64,000 nt of DNA from NCBI RefSeq assembly GCF_902506165.1, contig NZ_LR733817.1, positions 434,001 through 498,000 of the forward strand. Direction: 5' to 3'. The notes beneath the pieces were generated by a model. It ran no database searches and had not been told where the DNA came from. It worked only from the letters and a program-made list of their open reading frames with translations. This document shows, one piece after another, positions 26,434 to 37,646 of the stretch. A program made the translations under genes and the position numbers. Every line of letters begins with the position of its first letter. The first letter of the stretch is position 1. The DNA is from Bosea sp. 29B (GTDB lineage: Bacteria; Pseudomonadota; Alphaproteobacteria; Rhizobiales; Beijerinckiaceae).

Positions 26434-26608
26434 GCTGCTTCTCCTGCGATCCGCCGAGCAGCGCTGCGCTGCCCCTTCTGCCCTGTCGTCGAAGCAGGAG
26501 CGGCGGAATCGACAGCGCCTTTCAAAAATTCTTTCCCCGGCTTTGCGCGCGTCAGCCTTGACCTTGCCATTCTCTTGGACGAAGAGAGCTTGCAAGGACC
26601 TCACCCGA

Positions 26609-26634
26609 AACCCCGGCCTTGCGCCGGGGTTTTT
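26609..26634 (+). terminator. Terminator-like hairpin in the purA leader
   Basis: Nine-bp stem AACCCCGGC / GCCGGGGTT, loop CTTGC, followed by TTTG. It sits 46 bases before the purA ATG on the coding strand. No gene on this strand ends upstream, so it would act as an attenuator or end a short leader or small RNA. Confidence 0.6.
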
Positions 26635-26679
26635 GTTCGTGCGGGCGCTTGCGCCAACAGCAAAGAGGGAATTTCCTCC

Positions 26680-27972
<1,293 letters not shown>

Positions 27973-28003
27973 CGGGCCAAGCCAACCCGGACATGTGAGG
28001 CCA

Positions 28004-29227
28004 ATGGCCGATTTCCACCCCATTCTGGCGCGTGCGATCGCCGGACTGACCGACAAGTCTCCGGAAGCACGTCGCGCCGTCTACGATCGCGCGCGCACGG
28101 CGTTGCTCGCGCAATTGCGCAGCCTCGACCCGCCGCTTTCCGAAGCCGACATCACCCGCGAGCGACTCTCGCTCGATGAGGCGGTGTCGCGCATCGAGGC
28201 CGAGATCGCACTCGCCGACGCGATCGAGCCGAGCCTGCCACCGCTCCTGCTGGACGAACCGCCGGCTGCTTCCGCGACACCGCCCGCGCGGCCGGAACCG
28301 AAACCACGCCCTGCGGTATCGCAGGAACCGCCGCGCTTCGAGGAGCAGGCGGCCGCTCGCGACGAAGCCCAGCCGATCCGCCCACGCGTCGCGCCGCCGC
28401 GCAAGCGCAGCGTCAACCCTGGCCATGTCCGCACGGCCATCGTCGGCGGCGGTGTTGCGCTCGCCGTCGCGGTGATCGCCGGCGCGGCCTATTACGTCAA
28501 CAAGGTCGCTCCGCAGGACCAGCAGGTCCGCCCGCGCGTCGAAACCCAGGCTACGCCAGCTCCGCAGGACCAGGCCGGCAAGATCAGCGAGCGCGCCGGC
28601 AGCGAAACCGCCCCGACGCCGAGCCAACCTTCCGGCCAGCGCCCGAACCAGCAGGCCGGCACCCAGCCCGGCAGCGACATCGCCGTCGCCCAGCGCGCCA
28701 TCCTCTATATCGAGGTCCCCGAGACCCCGCAGCAGCCCCGCACCGTGCAGGGCCGCGTACTCTGGCGGCTCGACAGCGACACCGCCGGCCCTGGCCGACC
28801 GGTCGAGACGATCGTGCGCGCCACCATCGAGATGGCCGATGCCGGGCTCTCGCTCGACTTCACCATCCGGCGCAACACCGATAGCGCCTTCCCGGCCTCG
28901 CACATCATCGGCATGCGCTTCACCACCTCGGGCGAAGCAGCGAACGACGCGATCCGCGAAGTCGGCGTGCCGCAGTTCAAGCTCGAAGAGGGTGAGCGCG
29001 GCGCGCCGCTCTCGGCGATCTCCTCGGCGCTTGGCGAGAACCTGTTCGTGGCGGCCCTCTCGAACGTTCCGGTCGAGTCCGAGCGCAATCTCGATTTGCT
29101 GCGCAACCGCAACTGGATCGACCTGCCGGTCCGCTTCAACTCCGGCCGGCGCGGCATCATCACCTTCGAGAAGGGCGGCGCCGGCAACCAGACGATCGGC
29201 GATGCGCTGAACCGCTGGCAGGGCTGA
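28004..29227 (+). CDS. Single-pass membrane protein of unknown function, 407 aa
   Basis: Lies 31 bases after purA with GAGG before the ATG at 28004 (a GTG at 27995 is the alternative). The N-terminal 75 residues are helical (HPILARAIAGLTDKSPEARR), then a Pro/Ala linker, one membrane helix (about 144-164, TAIVGGGVALAVAVIAGAAY), a second Pro/Gln-rich linker, and a C-terminal domain of about 190 residues that begins ILYIEVPETPQQPRTVQG. The latter is probably periplasmic. The arrangement purA plus this gene is recalled from other Rhizobiales, but no function is known to me. Confidence 0.8.
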   Translation: MADFHPILARAIAGLTDKSPEARRAVYDRARTALLAQLRSLDPPLSEADITRERLSLDEAVSRIEAEIALADAIEPSLPPLLLDEPPAASATPPARPEPKPRPAVSQEPPRFEEQAAARDEAQPIRPRVAPPRKRSVNPGHVRTAIVGGGVALAVAVIAGAAYYVNKVAPQDQQVRPRVETQATPAPQDQAGKISERAGSETAPTPSQPSGQRPNQQAGTQPGSDIAVAQRAILYIEVPETPQQPRTVQGRVLWRLDSDTAGPGRPVETIVRATIEMADAGLSLDFTIRRNTDSAFPASHIIGMRFTTSGEAANDAIREVGVPQFKLEEGERGAPLSAISSALGENLFVAALSNVPVESERNLDLLRNRNWIDLPVRFNSGRRGIITFEKGGAGNQTIGDALNRWQG

Positions 29228-29248
29228 GGCGAACAGGACGCCTCAGCG

Positions 29249-30685
29249 TTACCGCTGCGTTGCGAGCTGCCGCATGACCTCGACCATCACGGGGTCCTTG
29301 CCGGCGGCATAGTCGGCGAAACCAGGCGCAATGGTCACGGTCGGCTGGAGATCACCGGCCGGCACGCCGTAGATGTAGTTCAGCAGGAAGCAGGTCGTGA
29401 TCTGCGACAGGCTGCAGCCATGCTCCCAATCGTGGAAGGCGGTGGTGTAGCGCACCGTGATCTTCGCGTTCGGCAGTTGCGTGAGCCCGCCCTCCCCCCA
29501 GAACTGCGAGCGATCGCCCATCGCCTCCCCGATGACGATGGCGCGCTCTCCGGCGAAATGCTTCAGCCTCGCCGCGGTGCTGATCGCGGCCGAGAACGTG
29601 TTCGCACTGGTCAGGATGAAGAGCCTGCCGGACGCAGGGAGAATCTCCGGCAGCCGGCGCGTGAAATCCGCGGCCAGGGTGTAGTCGCCGCCGGAGTTGA
29701 AACGCAGGTCGACAATAGCCTTGCGAATGGACTTCTTCGCCGCTTCGTCGAGCATTCCGGACAGATAGGCGGATAGACCGACCGGTGCCTGATCACCAAC
29801 CCGGTTGACCTGGACATAGAGCAGATCATCTACCGGAAAATTGTGCCAGTAGTTCGCGTCGAGGCGCGTGAGATAGGTCGGCAACGCGACGCCATCCAGC
29901 ACATGTCGCCATCCGCTTGCTTGGCCAGGAGGACTCAAATTGCCCTTCGGCCATAAAAAGCGATTGTGCGGTGCCCGCGTAGCCGTGTTGGCCGCGATGA
30001 CCACCGAGCCAGTGCCTCCACCGGCTAGGCGAATCTCGAAGGTGCTGCCATTGGCCGTCGCGGCCAGGCCGGCCGCATGGAGCAGTTCCGGCGAAATCAG
30101 AAAATTCGGCACGAACTCCCGGGCGAGATTGACGGGACCACCGACATAGGGGCGCAGCGCCTCGACCAGTGCGGCAGTCGCGCGCCCGTTCACGCCGAGC
30201 ACCTGTCCGCCGAGCAGATGCCGTCGCTCTTCATCTGTCGCGATCACGAACAGCCCGTCGGCAAACCAGCCGAGCCGGATCGGCACGGCATTGAAGCCGT
30301 GGCCGCCGACGAGACCCAGCACATTGGTATGGCCGTTATCGGCCAGAGCCACGGCCTTCGCCGCGGCCATCGCCAGGCCCGCCCGGTCGAGTTCGCCGGC
30401 GCGCGGCTCGATCGCGGCGATGGCCTGATCGAACGCCGCACGGCTCTGCGCCGTGAAGCTGCGCTCGACCTCCGGCAGGCGGCGCAGATGGGTGAGGTCC
30501 TGGAGATTCCTGTCGCGTTGCGAGGCAGCCGCGGGGACATCCGCCTTCGGATAAGGCTTCAGTGTCGGATAGAGGATGATAACGAGCGGTATTGCGGCGA
30601 CGGCGAGCAAAGCCGCCATGCCAGCCAGGAGCCTGAGCCCACGTTGGCACCATGAGCGCCTCGGAATCTCACCGTCTCGTCGCAT
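29249..30685 (-). CDS. S41-like peptidase with N-terminal membrane anchor
   Basis: A 478-residue protein with one membrane helix near the N-terminus (LLAGMAALLAVAAIPLVIIL), so largely periplasmic. DLRFNSGGDYTLAADFTRRL and LTSANTFSAAISTAARL match the region around the catalytic serine of S41 (C-terminal processing/tail-specific) peptidases. No PDZ domain is clear. The frame can start with GTG at 30751, adding 22 residues; I prefer ATG 30685. It lies between the purA pair (convergent) and prfC (same strand, 84 bases). Substrate unknown. Confidence 0.7.
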   Translation of the reverse strand: MRRDGEIPRRSWCQRGLRLLAGMAALLAVAAIPLVIILYPTLKPYPKADVPAAASQRDRNLQDLTHLRRLPEVERSFTAQSRAAFDQAIAAIEPRAGELDRAGLAMAAAKAVALADNGHTNVLGLVGGHGFNAVPIRLGWFADGLFVIATDEERRHLLGGQVLGVNGRATAALVEALRPYVGGPVNLAREFVPNFLISPELLHAAGLAATANGSTFEIRLAGGGTGSVVIAANTATRAPHNRFLWPKGNLSPPGQASGWRHVLDGVALPTYLTRLDANYWHNFPVDDLLYVQVNRVGDQAPVGLSAYLSGMLDEAAKKSIRKAIVDLRFNSGGDYTLAADFTRRLPEILPASGRLFILTSANTFSAAISTAARLKHFAGERAIVIGEAMGDRSQFWGEGGLTQLPNAKITVRYTTAFHDWEHGCSLSQITTCFLLNYIYGVPAGDLQPTVTIAPGFADYAAGKDPVMVEVMRQLATQR

Positions 30686-30769
30686 GGCCTGACCGGTCTC
30701 CGCCGAATGGCGCCACGCTTTACCATCGACCGCGACAGATAGCGGCAGCACAGCGCTGCCGCCTCAGCC

Positions 30770-32392
30770 TCAGCCCCCCGACACCTTCTGGTAGTCCTTC
30801 ACATCGGAGAAGCTGATCTCCGGTGCGCGCTCGGCGTCGTATTTCAGGGTGAACTGCGACGAGGCCATGAAGACCGGGTCGCCGTCGAGATCATCCGCCA
30901 TCGAGGACGGCTTGGCCGCCGTGAATTTCTGCAGCGCGACCTTGTCCTCGCTGGAAACCCAGCGCGCGATCGCGAACTGGCAGGGCTCGAAATCCACGGG
31001 AAGCGAATACTCCGCCTCCATGCGCTCCTTGAGCACGTCGAGCTGCAGCGCGCCGACGACGCCGACGATGGCGGGCGCGCCGTCATGCGGCAGGAAGAGC
31101 TGGACCACGCCCTCCTCGGCCATCTGCTGCAGCGCCTCGCGCAGCTTCTTCGCCTTCATCGCGTCCTTGAGCTTGACGCGGCGCAGGATTTCCGGGGCGA
31201 AGCTCGGCACGCCACGGAAGACGATCTCCTCGCCCTCGGTCAGCGTGTCGCCGATACGCAGCGTGCCGTGGTTCGGCAGGCCGACGATGTCGCCGGCGAA
31301 GGCCTCCTCGGCGATCGAGCGGTCGCGCGCGAAGAAGAATTGCGGCGCGTTCAGCGGCAACGGCTTGCCGGTGCGCACCAGCTTCGCCTTCATGCCACGC
31401 GAGAGCTTGCCCGAGCACACCCGCATGAAGGCGATGCGGTCGCGATGGTTCGGGTCCATGTTCGCCTGGATCTTGAAGACGAAGCCGGTCATCTTCGGCT
31501 CGCCCGCCTCGATCAGCCGCTTGTCGGCCGATTGCGCGCGCGGGCTCGGTGCGAGCTTGCCGAGCGCGTCGATCAGGTCGCGCACGCCGTAGTCGCGCAG
31601 CGCCGCGCCGAAATAGACCGGCGTCAGGTGCCCCTCGCGGAAGGCCTCGAGGTCGAAGGGCTTGCAGCCCTCGCGCGCCAGGAAGACCTCCTCGCGGAAG
31701 GTGTCGGCAGCGCTATGGGGCAGGAGCTCGTCGAAGAGCTTGTCGTCCTCGCCGTCGACCTTCTGGCCGGCATCGCTCTCGTCGCCCTTCTGGTTGCGGC
31801 GCAGCGTATTGCTGGCGAGGTCGAGCGTGCCGACGAACTCGCGCCCGCGCCCGACCGGCCAGGTCATCGGCGCGACGTCGAGCGCCAGCGTCGTCTCGAT
31901 CTCGTTGAGCAGGTCGAAGGGATCGCGCGTCTCGCGGTCGACCTTGTTGATGAAGGTGACGATCGGGATGTCTCTGAGACGGCAGACCTCGAACAGCTTC
32001 TTGGTGCGCGCCTCGATGCCCTTGGCGGCGTCGATCACCATCACGGCACTGTCGACCGCCGTGAGGGTTCGATAGGTGTCCTCCGAGAAGTCCTCGTGGC
32101 CGGGCGTGTCGAGCAGATTGAAGACGTGCCCGTCATATTCGAAGGTCATCACCGAGGTGACGACCGAGATGCCGCGCTGGCGCTCGATCTTCATCCAGTC
32201 GGAGGAGGTCTGGCGCCGGCCGGCCTTGGCCCTCACCTCGCCTGCGAGCTGGATGGCGCCGCCGAAATAGAGCAGCTTCTCGGTCAGCGTGGTCTTGCCC
32301 GCGTCCGGGTGCGAGATGATGGCGAAGGTCCGCCGGCGCACATGGGGCGCCGCGGCAGCCGCCGCGCTGTCGATGGTCGAAAGATCGGTCAT
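30770..32392 (-). CDS. prfC: Peptide chain release factor 3
   Basis: GTPase that recycles release factors RF1 and RF2 after termination. The P-loop is SHPDAGKTTLTEK, with DTPGHEDFSEDTYR (G3) and FINKVDRETRDP (G4); RRQTSSDWMKIERQRGISV is the switch I region characteristic of RF3. I start at 32392 (MTDLSTIDSAAAAAAPHVRR), giving 540 residues, close to the family length; the upstream frame to 32428 adds 12 unlikely residues. A housekeeping gene in a mixed neighbourhood. Confidence 0.96.
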   Translation of the reverse strand: MTDLSTIDSAAAAAAPHVRRRTFAIISHPDAGKTTLTEKLLYFGGAIQLAGEVRAKAGRRQTSSDWMKIERQRGISVVTSVMTFEYDGHVFNLLDTPGHEDFSEDTYRTLTAVDSAVMVIDAAKGIEARTKKLFEVCRLRDIPIVTFINKVDRETRDPFDLLNEIETTLALDVAPMTWPVGRGREFVGTLDLASNTLRRNQKGDESDAGQKVDGEDDKLFDELLPHSAADTFREEVFLAREGCKPFDLEAFREGHLTPVYFGAALRDYGVRDLIDALGKLAPSPRAQSADKRLIEAGEPKMTGFVFKIQANMDPNHRDRIAFMRVCSGKLSRGMKAKLVRTGKPLPLNAPQFFFARDRSIAEEAFAGDIVGLPNHGTLRIGDTLTEGEEIVFRGVPSFAPEILRRVKLKDAMKAKKLREALQQMAEEGVVQLFLPHDGAPAIVGVVGALQLDVLKERMEAEYSLPVDFEPCQFAIARWVSSEDKVALQKFTAAKPSSMADDLDGDPVFMASSQFTLKYDAERAPEISFSDVKDYQKVSGG

Positions 32393-32574
32393 GGCGTGGT
32401 CAAGACAGGATGCCGCCCCTCCTGTCAATCGGGCGAGGCGTCATCGCGACGCCTTGGTCTGCCGGCGCAGCGCAGGCGCTCCCAACGCAAATTTAACCAA
32501 ACCATGCCCTTATGGGCGATGGGTCCCCCGCTGCGCACCGAGACAAAGCCGCGGCCTGCTGTTTCGCGACACAG

Positions 32575-34257
32575 ATGGCCACGCTGCGCACCATCTCGAG
32601 CCAGATCCTTGCCGCGATAGCGCTTCTCGTCGTCGCCGCTGCCCTCGCCATCGGCCTCGGCGTGCACAGCCTCAGCCGCTATGCCACGATGACCAACGAG
32701 ATGCAGTCGGTCACGCATCGCTCCGCCATCGCCGAGCGGATCAATGGGCTGGTGAACGCCGTCGTCATGGAATCGCGCGGCATTTACATGAGCGAGGGCG
32801 CCATAGGAGCGGAGCGTTTCGCCCCACCGCTCCTGCAAAACCTCGCCGAGATCGAACTGCTGATGGCCGAATGGCAGCCGCTGATCGAGACGCAGGAACG
32901 GGCCGACTTCGAACTCCTCGAAGCGCGTGTCCGGGAATTCATCCAGTTCCGGCGTGAGATCGTTCGGCTCGGGCGCCAGGGCGCCACGATGGCGGCGCGC
33001 GTAGCCGGAAACGACGACGCCAATCGCGACAATCGCAAAGCGCTCAACGAGACGTTGAAGCGGATCGCAGGTAGCTATGACGGTCGTAGCACCGCGCTCG
33101 ACGCCAGGCTCGAAGCGATGCAGCGCGACAGCGTCAACCTGCAGATCGGCGTCGGCGTTCTTTCGATCGTGGTCGGCCTCGGCCTCGCGCTCCTCGTCGT
33201 GCATCGCCGTGTTTCGCATCCGCTGCGCAGGCTTGCGACGACGATGCATAGCTTGGCGGCAGCCGAACTCGTCCCGAATATCCCGCTCGTGCACCGTCAG
33301 GACGAGATCGGCGCCATGGCTCGCTCGGTCGAGGTCTTCCGCGAAAATGCTCAGGCTCGAGAAGCTCTCGAGGCTGCAGCCGCTCAAGAGGACGCCGGGC
33401 GCACGGCGCGCCAGCAGCGGATCGCCGAGGTCGTCGCCGCCTTCGACGCGCGCCTCGCCGACGCGCTGGAGACAGTCGAGACCGGCGCGCACACGCTGGA
33501 GGGCGCAGCGCGGGCGGTGAGCGAGATCGCCAGCGCCCGTACCGTTCAGATCGACGGGGCACAGAACGCCTCGCAGGACGCCTCCGACAGGGTCCAGCAC
33601 GTCGCCGTCGCGGCCGAGGAACTGTCCAACTCGATCGCCGAGATTGCCGACCGCGTGACGCGTGCGAGCACCATGGTCAGCAGCGCCGCGCGGGACGCCC
33701 AGGGGGTAAGTCGGCGCGTCGATGGTCTCGCTCAGGCCTCCGAGCGCATCGTCAGCGTCATCGACCTGATCCGCGACATCGCCGAGCAGACCAATCTGCT
33801 CGCGCTCAACGCGACGATCGAGGCTGCCCGCGCCGGTGAGACCGGGCGCGGCTTTGCCGTCGTCGCCGCCGAGGTCAAGACCCTGGCGAGCCGGACCGCC
33901 GAGGCGACGAACGGCATCACCAGCCAGATCGAGGCCTTCCGCGGCGAGGCCAGGGATGCCGTCGCAGCGATCGGCGCGATCGCCGCGACGATCACGGACG
34001 TCTCGCAGCACACCGGCGCCATCGCCGCCGCGACCGAGCAGCAGAAGAGCACGACCTCGGAAATCGCCCGCAACGCCCAGGCGACCGCCGATGGCGCCGC
34101 GACCGCGGCCTTTGCGCTGGTGAGCCTTGCCGCCGCCTCTGGCGAGGCGACCAGCGCCGCCTCGGACACGCTGCGCACTGCCGAGAACCTGGCACGCGAA
34201 GCCGAGGCGCTGCGCGGCGCCGTCGCGACCTTCTTCAGCCAGATCAAGGCAGCCTGA
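32575..34257 (+). CDS. Methyl-accepting chemotaxis protein
   Basis: A 560-residue chemoreceptor started at [20 protein letters not shown], where the first membrane helix begins; the 32512 start adds 21 unlikely residues. A four-helix periplasmic sensing region (about 35-190) is followed by the second membrane helix ([18 protein letters not shown]), a HAMP domain ([20 protein letters not shown]), and the signalling hairpin with [20 protein letters not shown]. It relays ligand binding to the CheA kinase. No other chemotaxis gene is adjacent. The C-terminus shows no methyltransferase-docking pentapeptide. Confidence 0.93.
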   Translation: MATLRTISSQILAAIALLVVAAALAIGLGVHSLSRYATMTNEMQSVTHRSAIAERINGLVNAVVMESRGIYMSEGAIGAERFAPPLLQNLAEIELLMAEWQPLIETQERADFELLEARVREFIQFRREIVRLGRQGATMAARVAGNDDANRDNRKALNETLKRIAGSYDGRSTALDARLEAMQRDSVNLQIGVGVLSIVVGLGLALLVVHRRVSHPLRRLATTMHSLAAAELVPNIPLVHRQDEIGAMARSVEVFRENAQAREALEAAAAQEDAGRTARQQRIAEVVAAFDARLADALETVETGAHTLEGAARAVSEIASARTVQIDGAQNASQDASDRVQHVAVAAEELSNSIAEIADRVTRASTMVSSAARDAQGVSRRVDGLAQASERIVSVIDLIRDIAEQTNLLALNATIEAARAGETGRGFAVVAAEVKTLASRTAEATNGITSQIEAFRGEARDAVAAIGAIAATITDVSQHTGAIAAATEQQKSTTSEIARNAQATADGAATAAFALVSLAAASGEATSAASDTLRTAENLAREAEALRGAVATFFSQIKAA

Positions 34258-34273
34258 AGCGGCCGCTCGATCC

Positions 34274-35037
34274 TCAGTTCTTCAGCCGGTAGCCGGTCTT
34301 GAAGATCCAGGCGGTCACCGCGATGCAGGCGCCGAGGAAGACCAGCGTCATGGCGAGGCTGACCGCGATCCCGACATCGGCCGTGCCGTTGAAGCTCCAG
34401 CGGAAGCCGCTGATCAGGTAGACGACCGGATTGACCAGCGTCACCGCCCGCCAGAACGGCGGCAGCATGTCGATCGAGTAGAACGAGCCGCCGAGGAAGG
34501 TCAGCGGCGTGATCACCAGCAGCGGGATCGCCTGCAGCTTCTCGAAGCCATCCGCCCAGACGCCGATGATGAAGCCGAACAGGCTGAAGGTCGTAGCCGT
34601 CAGGATCAGGAAGAGCAGCATCCAGACGGGATGGGCGATCTTCAGCGGCACGAAGAGGAAGGCCGTGGCGAGGATGAGCAGGCCGAGCAATACCGACTTC
34701 GTCGCCGCCGCCGCGACATAGGCGAAGACAGCCTCCCACCAGGCGATCGGCGCAGAGAGCAGTTCGAAGATGGTGCCGACGAATTTCGGGAAATAGATCG
34801 CGAAGGAGGCGTTGGCGATGCTCTGCGTCAGGAGCGAGAGCATGATCAGGCCCGGCACGATGAAGGCGCCATAGGGCACGCCGTCGATCGCCTGCATATG
34901 CGAGCCGATCGCCGCGCCGAAGACGACGAAGTAGAGCGAGGTCGAAATCACCGGCGAGAGCACGCTCTGCAAGGGCGTGCGCCAGGTGCGGGCCATCTCG
35001 AAGCGGTAGATCGCCTTGATCGCGTGGAGATTGACGC

Positions 35038-35041
<4 letters not shown>
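34274..35041 (-). CDS. ABC-2 type exporter, permease
   Basis: A 255-residue inner-membrane protein of about six helices. The opening [20 protein letters not shown], an elbow helix before the first membrane span, and [20 protein letters not shown] near the C-terminus are typical of ABC-2 permeases. The gene overlaps the ATPase stop by four bases (ATGA), so the two form one exporter. ABC-2 systems move lipids, polysaccharides or drugs; the substrate is not readable. Confidence 0.92.
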
Positions 35042-35964
<923 letters not shown>

Positions 35965-36047
35965 GGGCGAAGGCTATACTCGCAGCGCGGCAGATGGGTG
36001 AAGGCGGGATGGTGCCGTTTCGCCCTGCCGGCACGACATCCCGCGGA

Positions 36048-36075
36048 ACAAGAATGGCCGGGCAAGCCCGGCCAT
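36048..36075 (-). terminator. Putative terminator after the 24-residue peptide gene
   Basis: Ten-bp perfect stem ATGGCCGGGC / GCCCGGCCAT (36054-36075, loop AA/TT); on the minus strand it is followed by TCTTGTT, a weak T-run. It lies 24 bases beyond the stop codon at 36100. Confidence 0.5.
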
Positions 36076-36099
36076 AGCAAGTCCTTCTACCAGATCCTG

Positions 36100-36174
36100 T
36101 CAGCGCATAAAGAACCAGAGCAGGATGATGATCGGGATCGGAATGCCCACCAGCCACAGAATGATCGAACGCAT
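36100..36174 (-). CDS. Tiny hydrophobic membrane peptide, 24 aa
   Basis: A minus-strand frame encodes [20 protein letters not shown] plus FFMR, one membrane helix flanked by arginines. An AAGGGG ribosome-binding site is nine bases upstream of the ATG and a hairpin follows the stop. Very small hydrophobic proteins with similar opening are recalled from Hyphomicrobiales, which supports a real gene, but I cannot verify conservation here. It lies between the ABC-2 ATPase gene and a secreted protein gene. Confidence 0.6.
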   Translation of the reverse strand: MRSIILWLVGIPIPIIILLWFFMR

Positions 36175-36260
36175 CGACGCTAACCCCTTGATTGCCATCG
36201 GATGAAGATGACGGGACAACGTCGCGGACAGGCTGGCGGTTCCACCGCCCGCCGTCGATC

Positions 36261-36761
36261 TCATTTGTAGGCGATGCTGTCGATGATCGCCGACATCGCC
36301 GCATCATGCGTCTTGTGGCCGTCGAGCGAGGCCCAATAGGTCATCATGATGATCTTGCCGCTCGCCACGTTCGGATTGATCGCGATGTAGCGGATCAGCG
36401 ACTCGCCGTCCTTGCTCTTGGCCTTGAGCTCGGTGAACGACCAGGCCTTGCCCTTGACCTCCTGCTTCACCGTTTCGGAGGCGCCGGTGATCGTCACGCC
36501 TTCCTTCTCGAAATAGACGTTGTGCTCCTTCTGCAGCGTGTCGAGCTCGGCAGGCGCGATCAGCTCGAACCAGAGATAGATCTCCTCGTCCGGTGTCCTG
36601 ATCTCGACGCCGCGCTTGATCTTCGCGGTGGTCCAGGCGTCCGGCACGGTCACGACCGCGATCGGATCGGCATCGGTGATCTGCAGTGCCCCGGCAAAGG
36701 CCGGCGAGCCGCTGAAACCGGCGATCACGAAGGCCAGCGCACAGACGATCTTCCGCAACAT
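36261..36761 (-). CDS. Secreted protein of unknown function, 166 aa
   Basis: MLRKIVCALAFVIAGFSGSPAFA is a signal peptide with a good cleavage site at AFA. The mature 143 residues are a mixed alpha/beta domain (LQITDADPIAVVTVPDAWTT, EEIYLWFELIAPAELDTL) without cysteines, so probably a soluble periplasmic protein. No family is recognised with confidence. A ribosome-binding GGGGGAGAAC precedes the ATG. It is followed downstream by the 24-residue peptide gene on the same strand. Confidence 0.75.
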   Translation of the reverse strand: MLRKIVCALAFVIAGFSGSPAFAGALQITDADPIAVVTVPDAWTTAKIKRGVEIRTPDEEIYLWFELIAPAELDTLQKEHNVYFEKEGVTITGASETVKQEVKGKAWSFTELKAKSKDGESLIRYIAINPNVASGKIIMMTYWASLDGHKTHDAAMSAIIDSIAYK

Positions 36762-36872
36762 GAGTGTTCTCCCCCGGGATCGGCCGGGTCCCGCGCCCCT
36801 GCGCGCACCGTGATCCGCCAGACGCGAGGTGTGCCACAGCCCGCGGCGATGACAAGGCGGGGTAGCCGCGAT

Positions 36873-37499
36873 TCAGGCCAGTTCGACGGCGCTTGGATGC
36901 CAGAGAAGTTGATAGCCGTTCACAAGCGCGGCCAGAGATGTCGGCGGCGTGACGACGGCGACCGGACCGGACGGGCGCGGCCGGCGCGCGACGTAAGCAG
37001 AGGGCGACCAGAGCAGGGCCTTGTCCCCTCGCAAGGCCAGGAACTCGCCCTCGGGCGTAGCGATCATCGCGCCATCCGGCAGGCTTTCCGCCGGCAGCCG
37101 GTGCAGGCGCTTGCGCTTGCCGTCGCGCCGCTCACGATCGAGCCGCTCGTCGATCGCGGGAAAGAGCGGCAGGTCGGCAAGCCCGAGCCCTGCGACCAGC
37201 GCCGCGCGGTAGGAATGCGCATCGGCGCGCCGACATTCGACGCAGGGGCGGTGCCCCGCGGCGAGCGCCGTCACCTCGTCGCAGAAAAACAGCTCGGTGT
37301 AGTAGCGGCCCCAGACATCGCGCTGGCGCCCCTTGAAGGAGAGCACGCAGCAAATCCACTGCTTCGTCGCGAACAGCCGTGTCGGCAATGCCTTCGTCGC
37401 CGGATCATGGAACTTGCCGCCGCGATTGCCGAACAGCAGGCCGCGCGCCGGATCGGCGAAGAGCGAGCCATCGGGGCGGATGCGATTGGGCAGCGGCAT
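36873..37499 (-). CDS. Conserved hypothetical protein with HRPCxxC motif, 208 aa
   Basis: A cytoplasmic protein with a conserved-looking core: RGLLFGNRGGKFHDPATKAL, QWICCVLSFKGRQRDVW, and GHRPCVECRRADAHSYR. The C-x2-C with nearby His and Arg suggests a metal site; the fold is unknown to me. A C-terminal part (DKALLWSPSAYV, GYQLLWHPSAVEL) looks like a second small domain. Similar proteins occur in many proteobacteria as hypothetical. Divergent from the DUF3422 gene. Confidence 0.75.
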   Translation of the reverse strand: MPLPNRIRPDGSLFADPARGLLFGNRGGKFHDPATKALPTRLFATKQWICCVLSFKGRQRDVWGRYYTELFFCDEVTALAAGHRPCVECRRADAHSYRAALVAGLGLADLPLFPAIDERLDRERRDGKRKRLHRLPAESLPDGAMIATPEGEFLALRGDKALLWSPSAYVARRPRPSGPVAVVTPPTSLAALVNGYQLLWHPSAVELA

Positions 37500-37646
37500 G
37501 GGGCGAGCCTAGGCAAAGGCGACACCCGATCATGTCACCAACCCACTGGCCTTGCGACACCTTGCCGGACTCGCAGCTCATCCCGCTTTCCGGCAAGCTC
37601 CCTGAGCGGAAGAAGCCGAAAGGCGCACGCAAAGGGGCAGGACAGC

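Noticed and set aside
26038..26679. N-terminal extension of purA by about 210 codons
   Set aside because: It overlaps the DHFR-like gene on the other strand and precedes the conserved [10 protein letters not shown] start.
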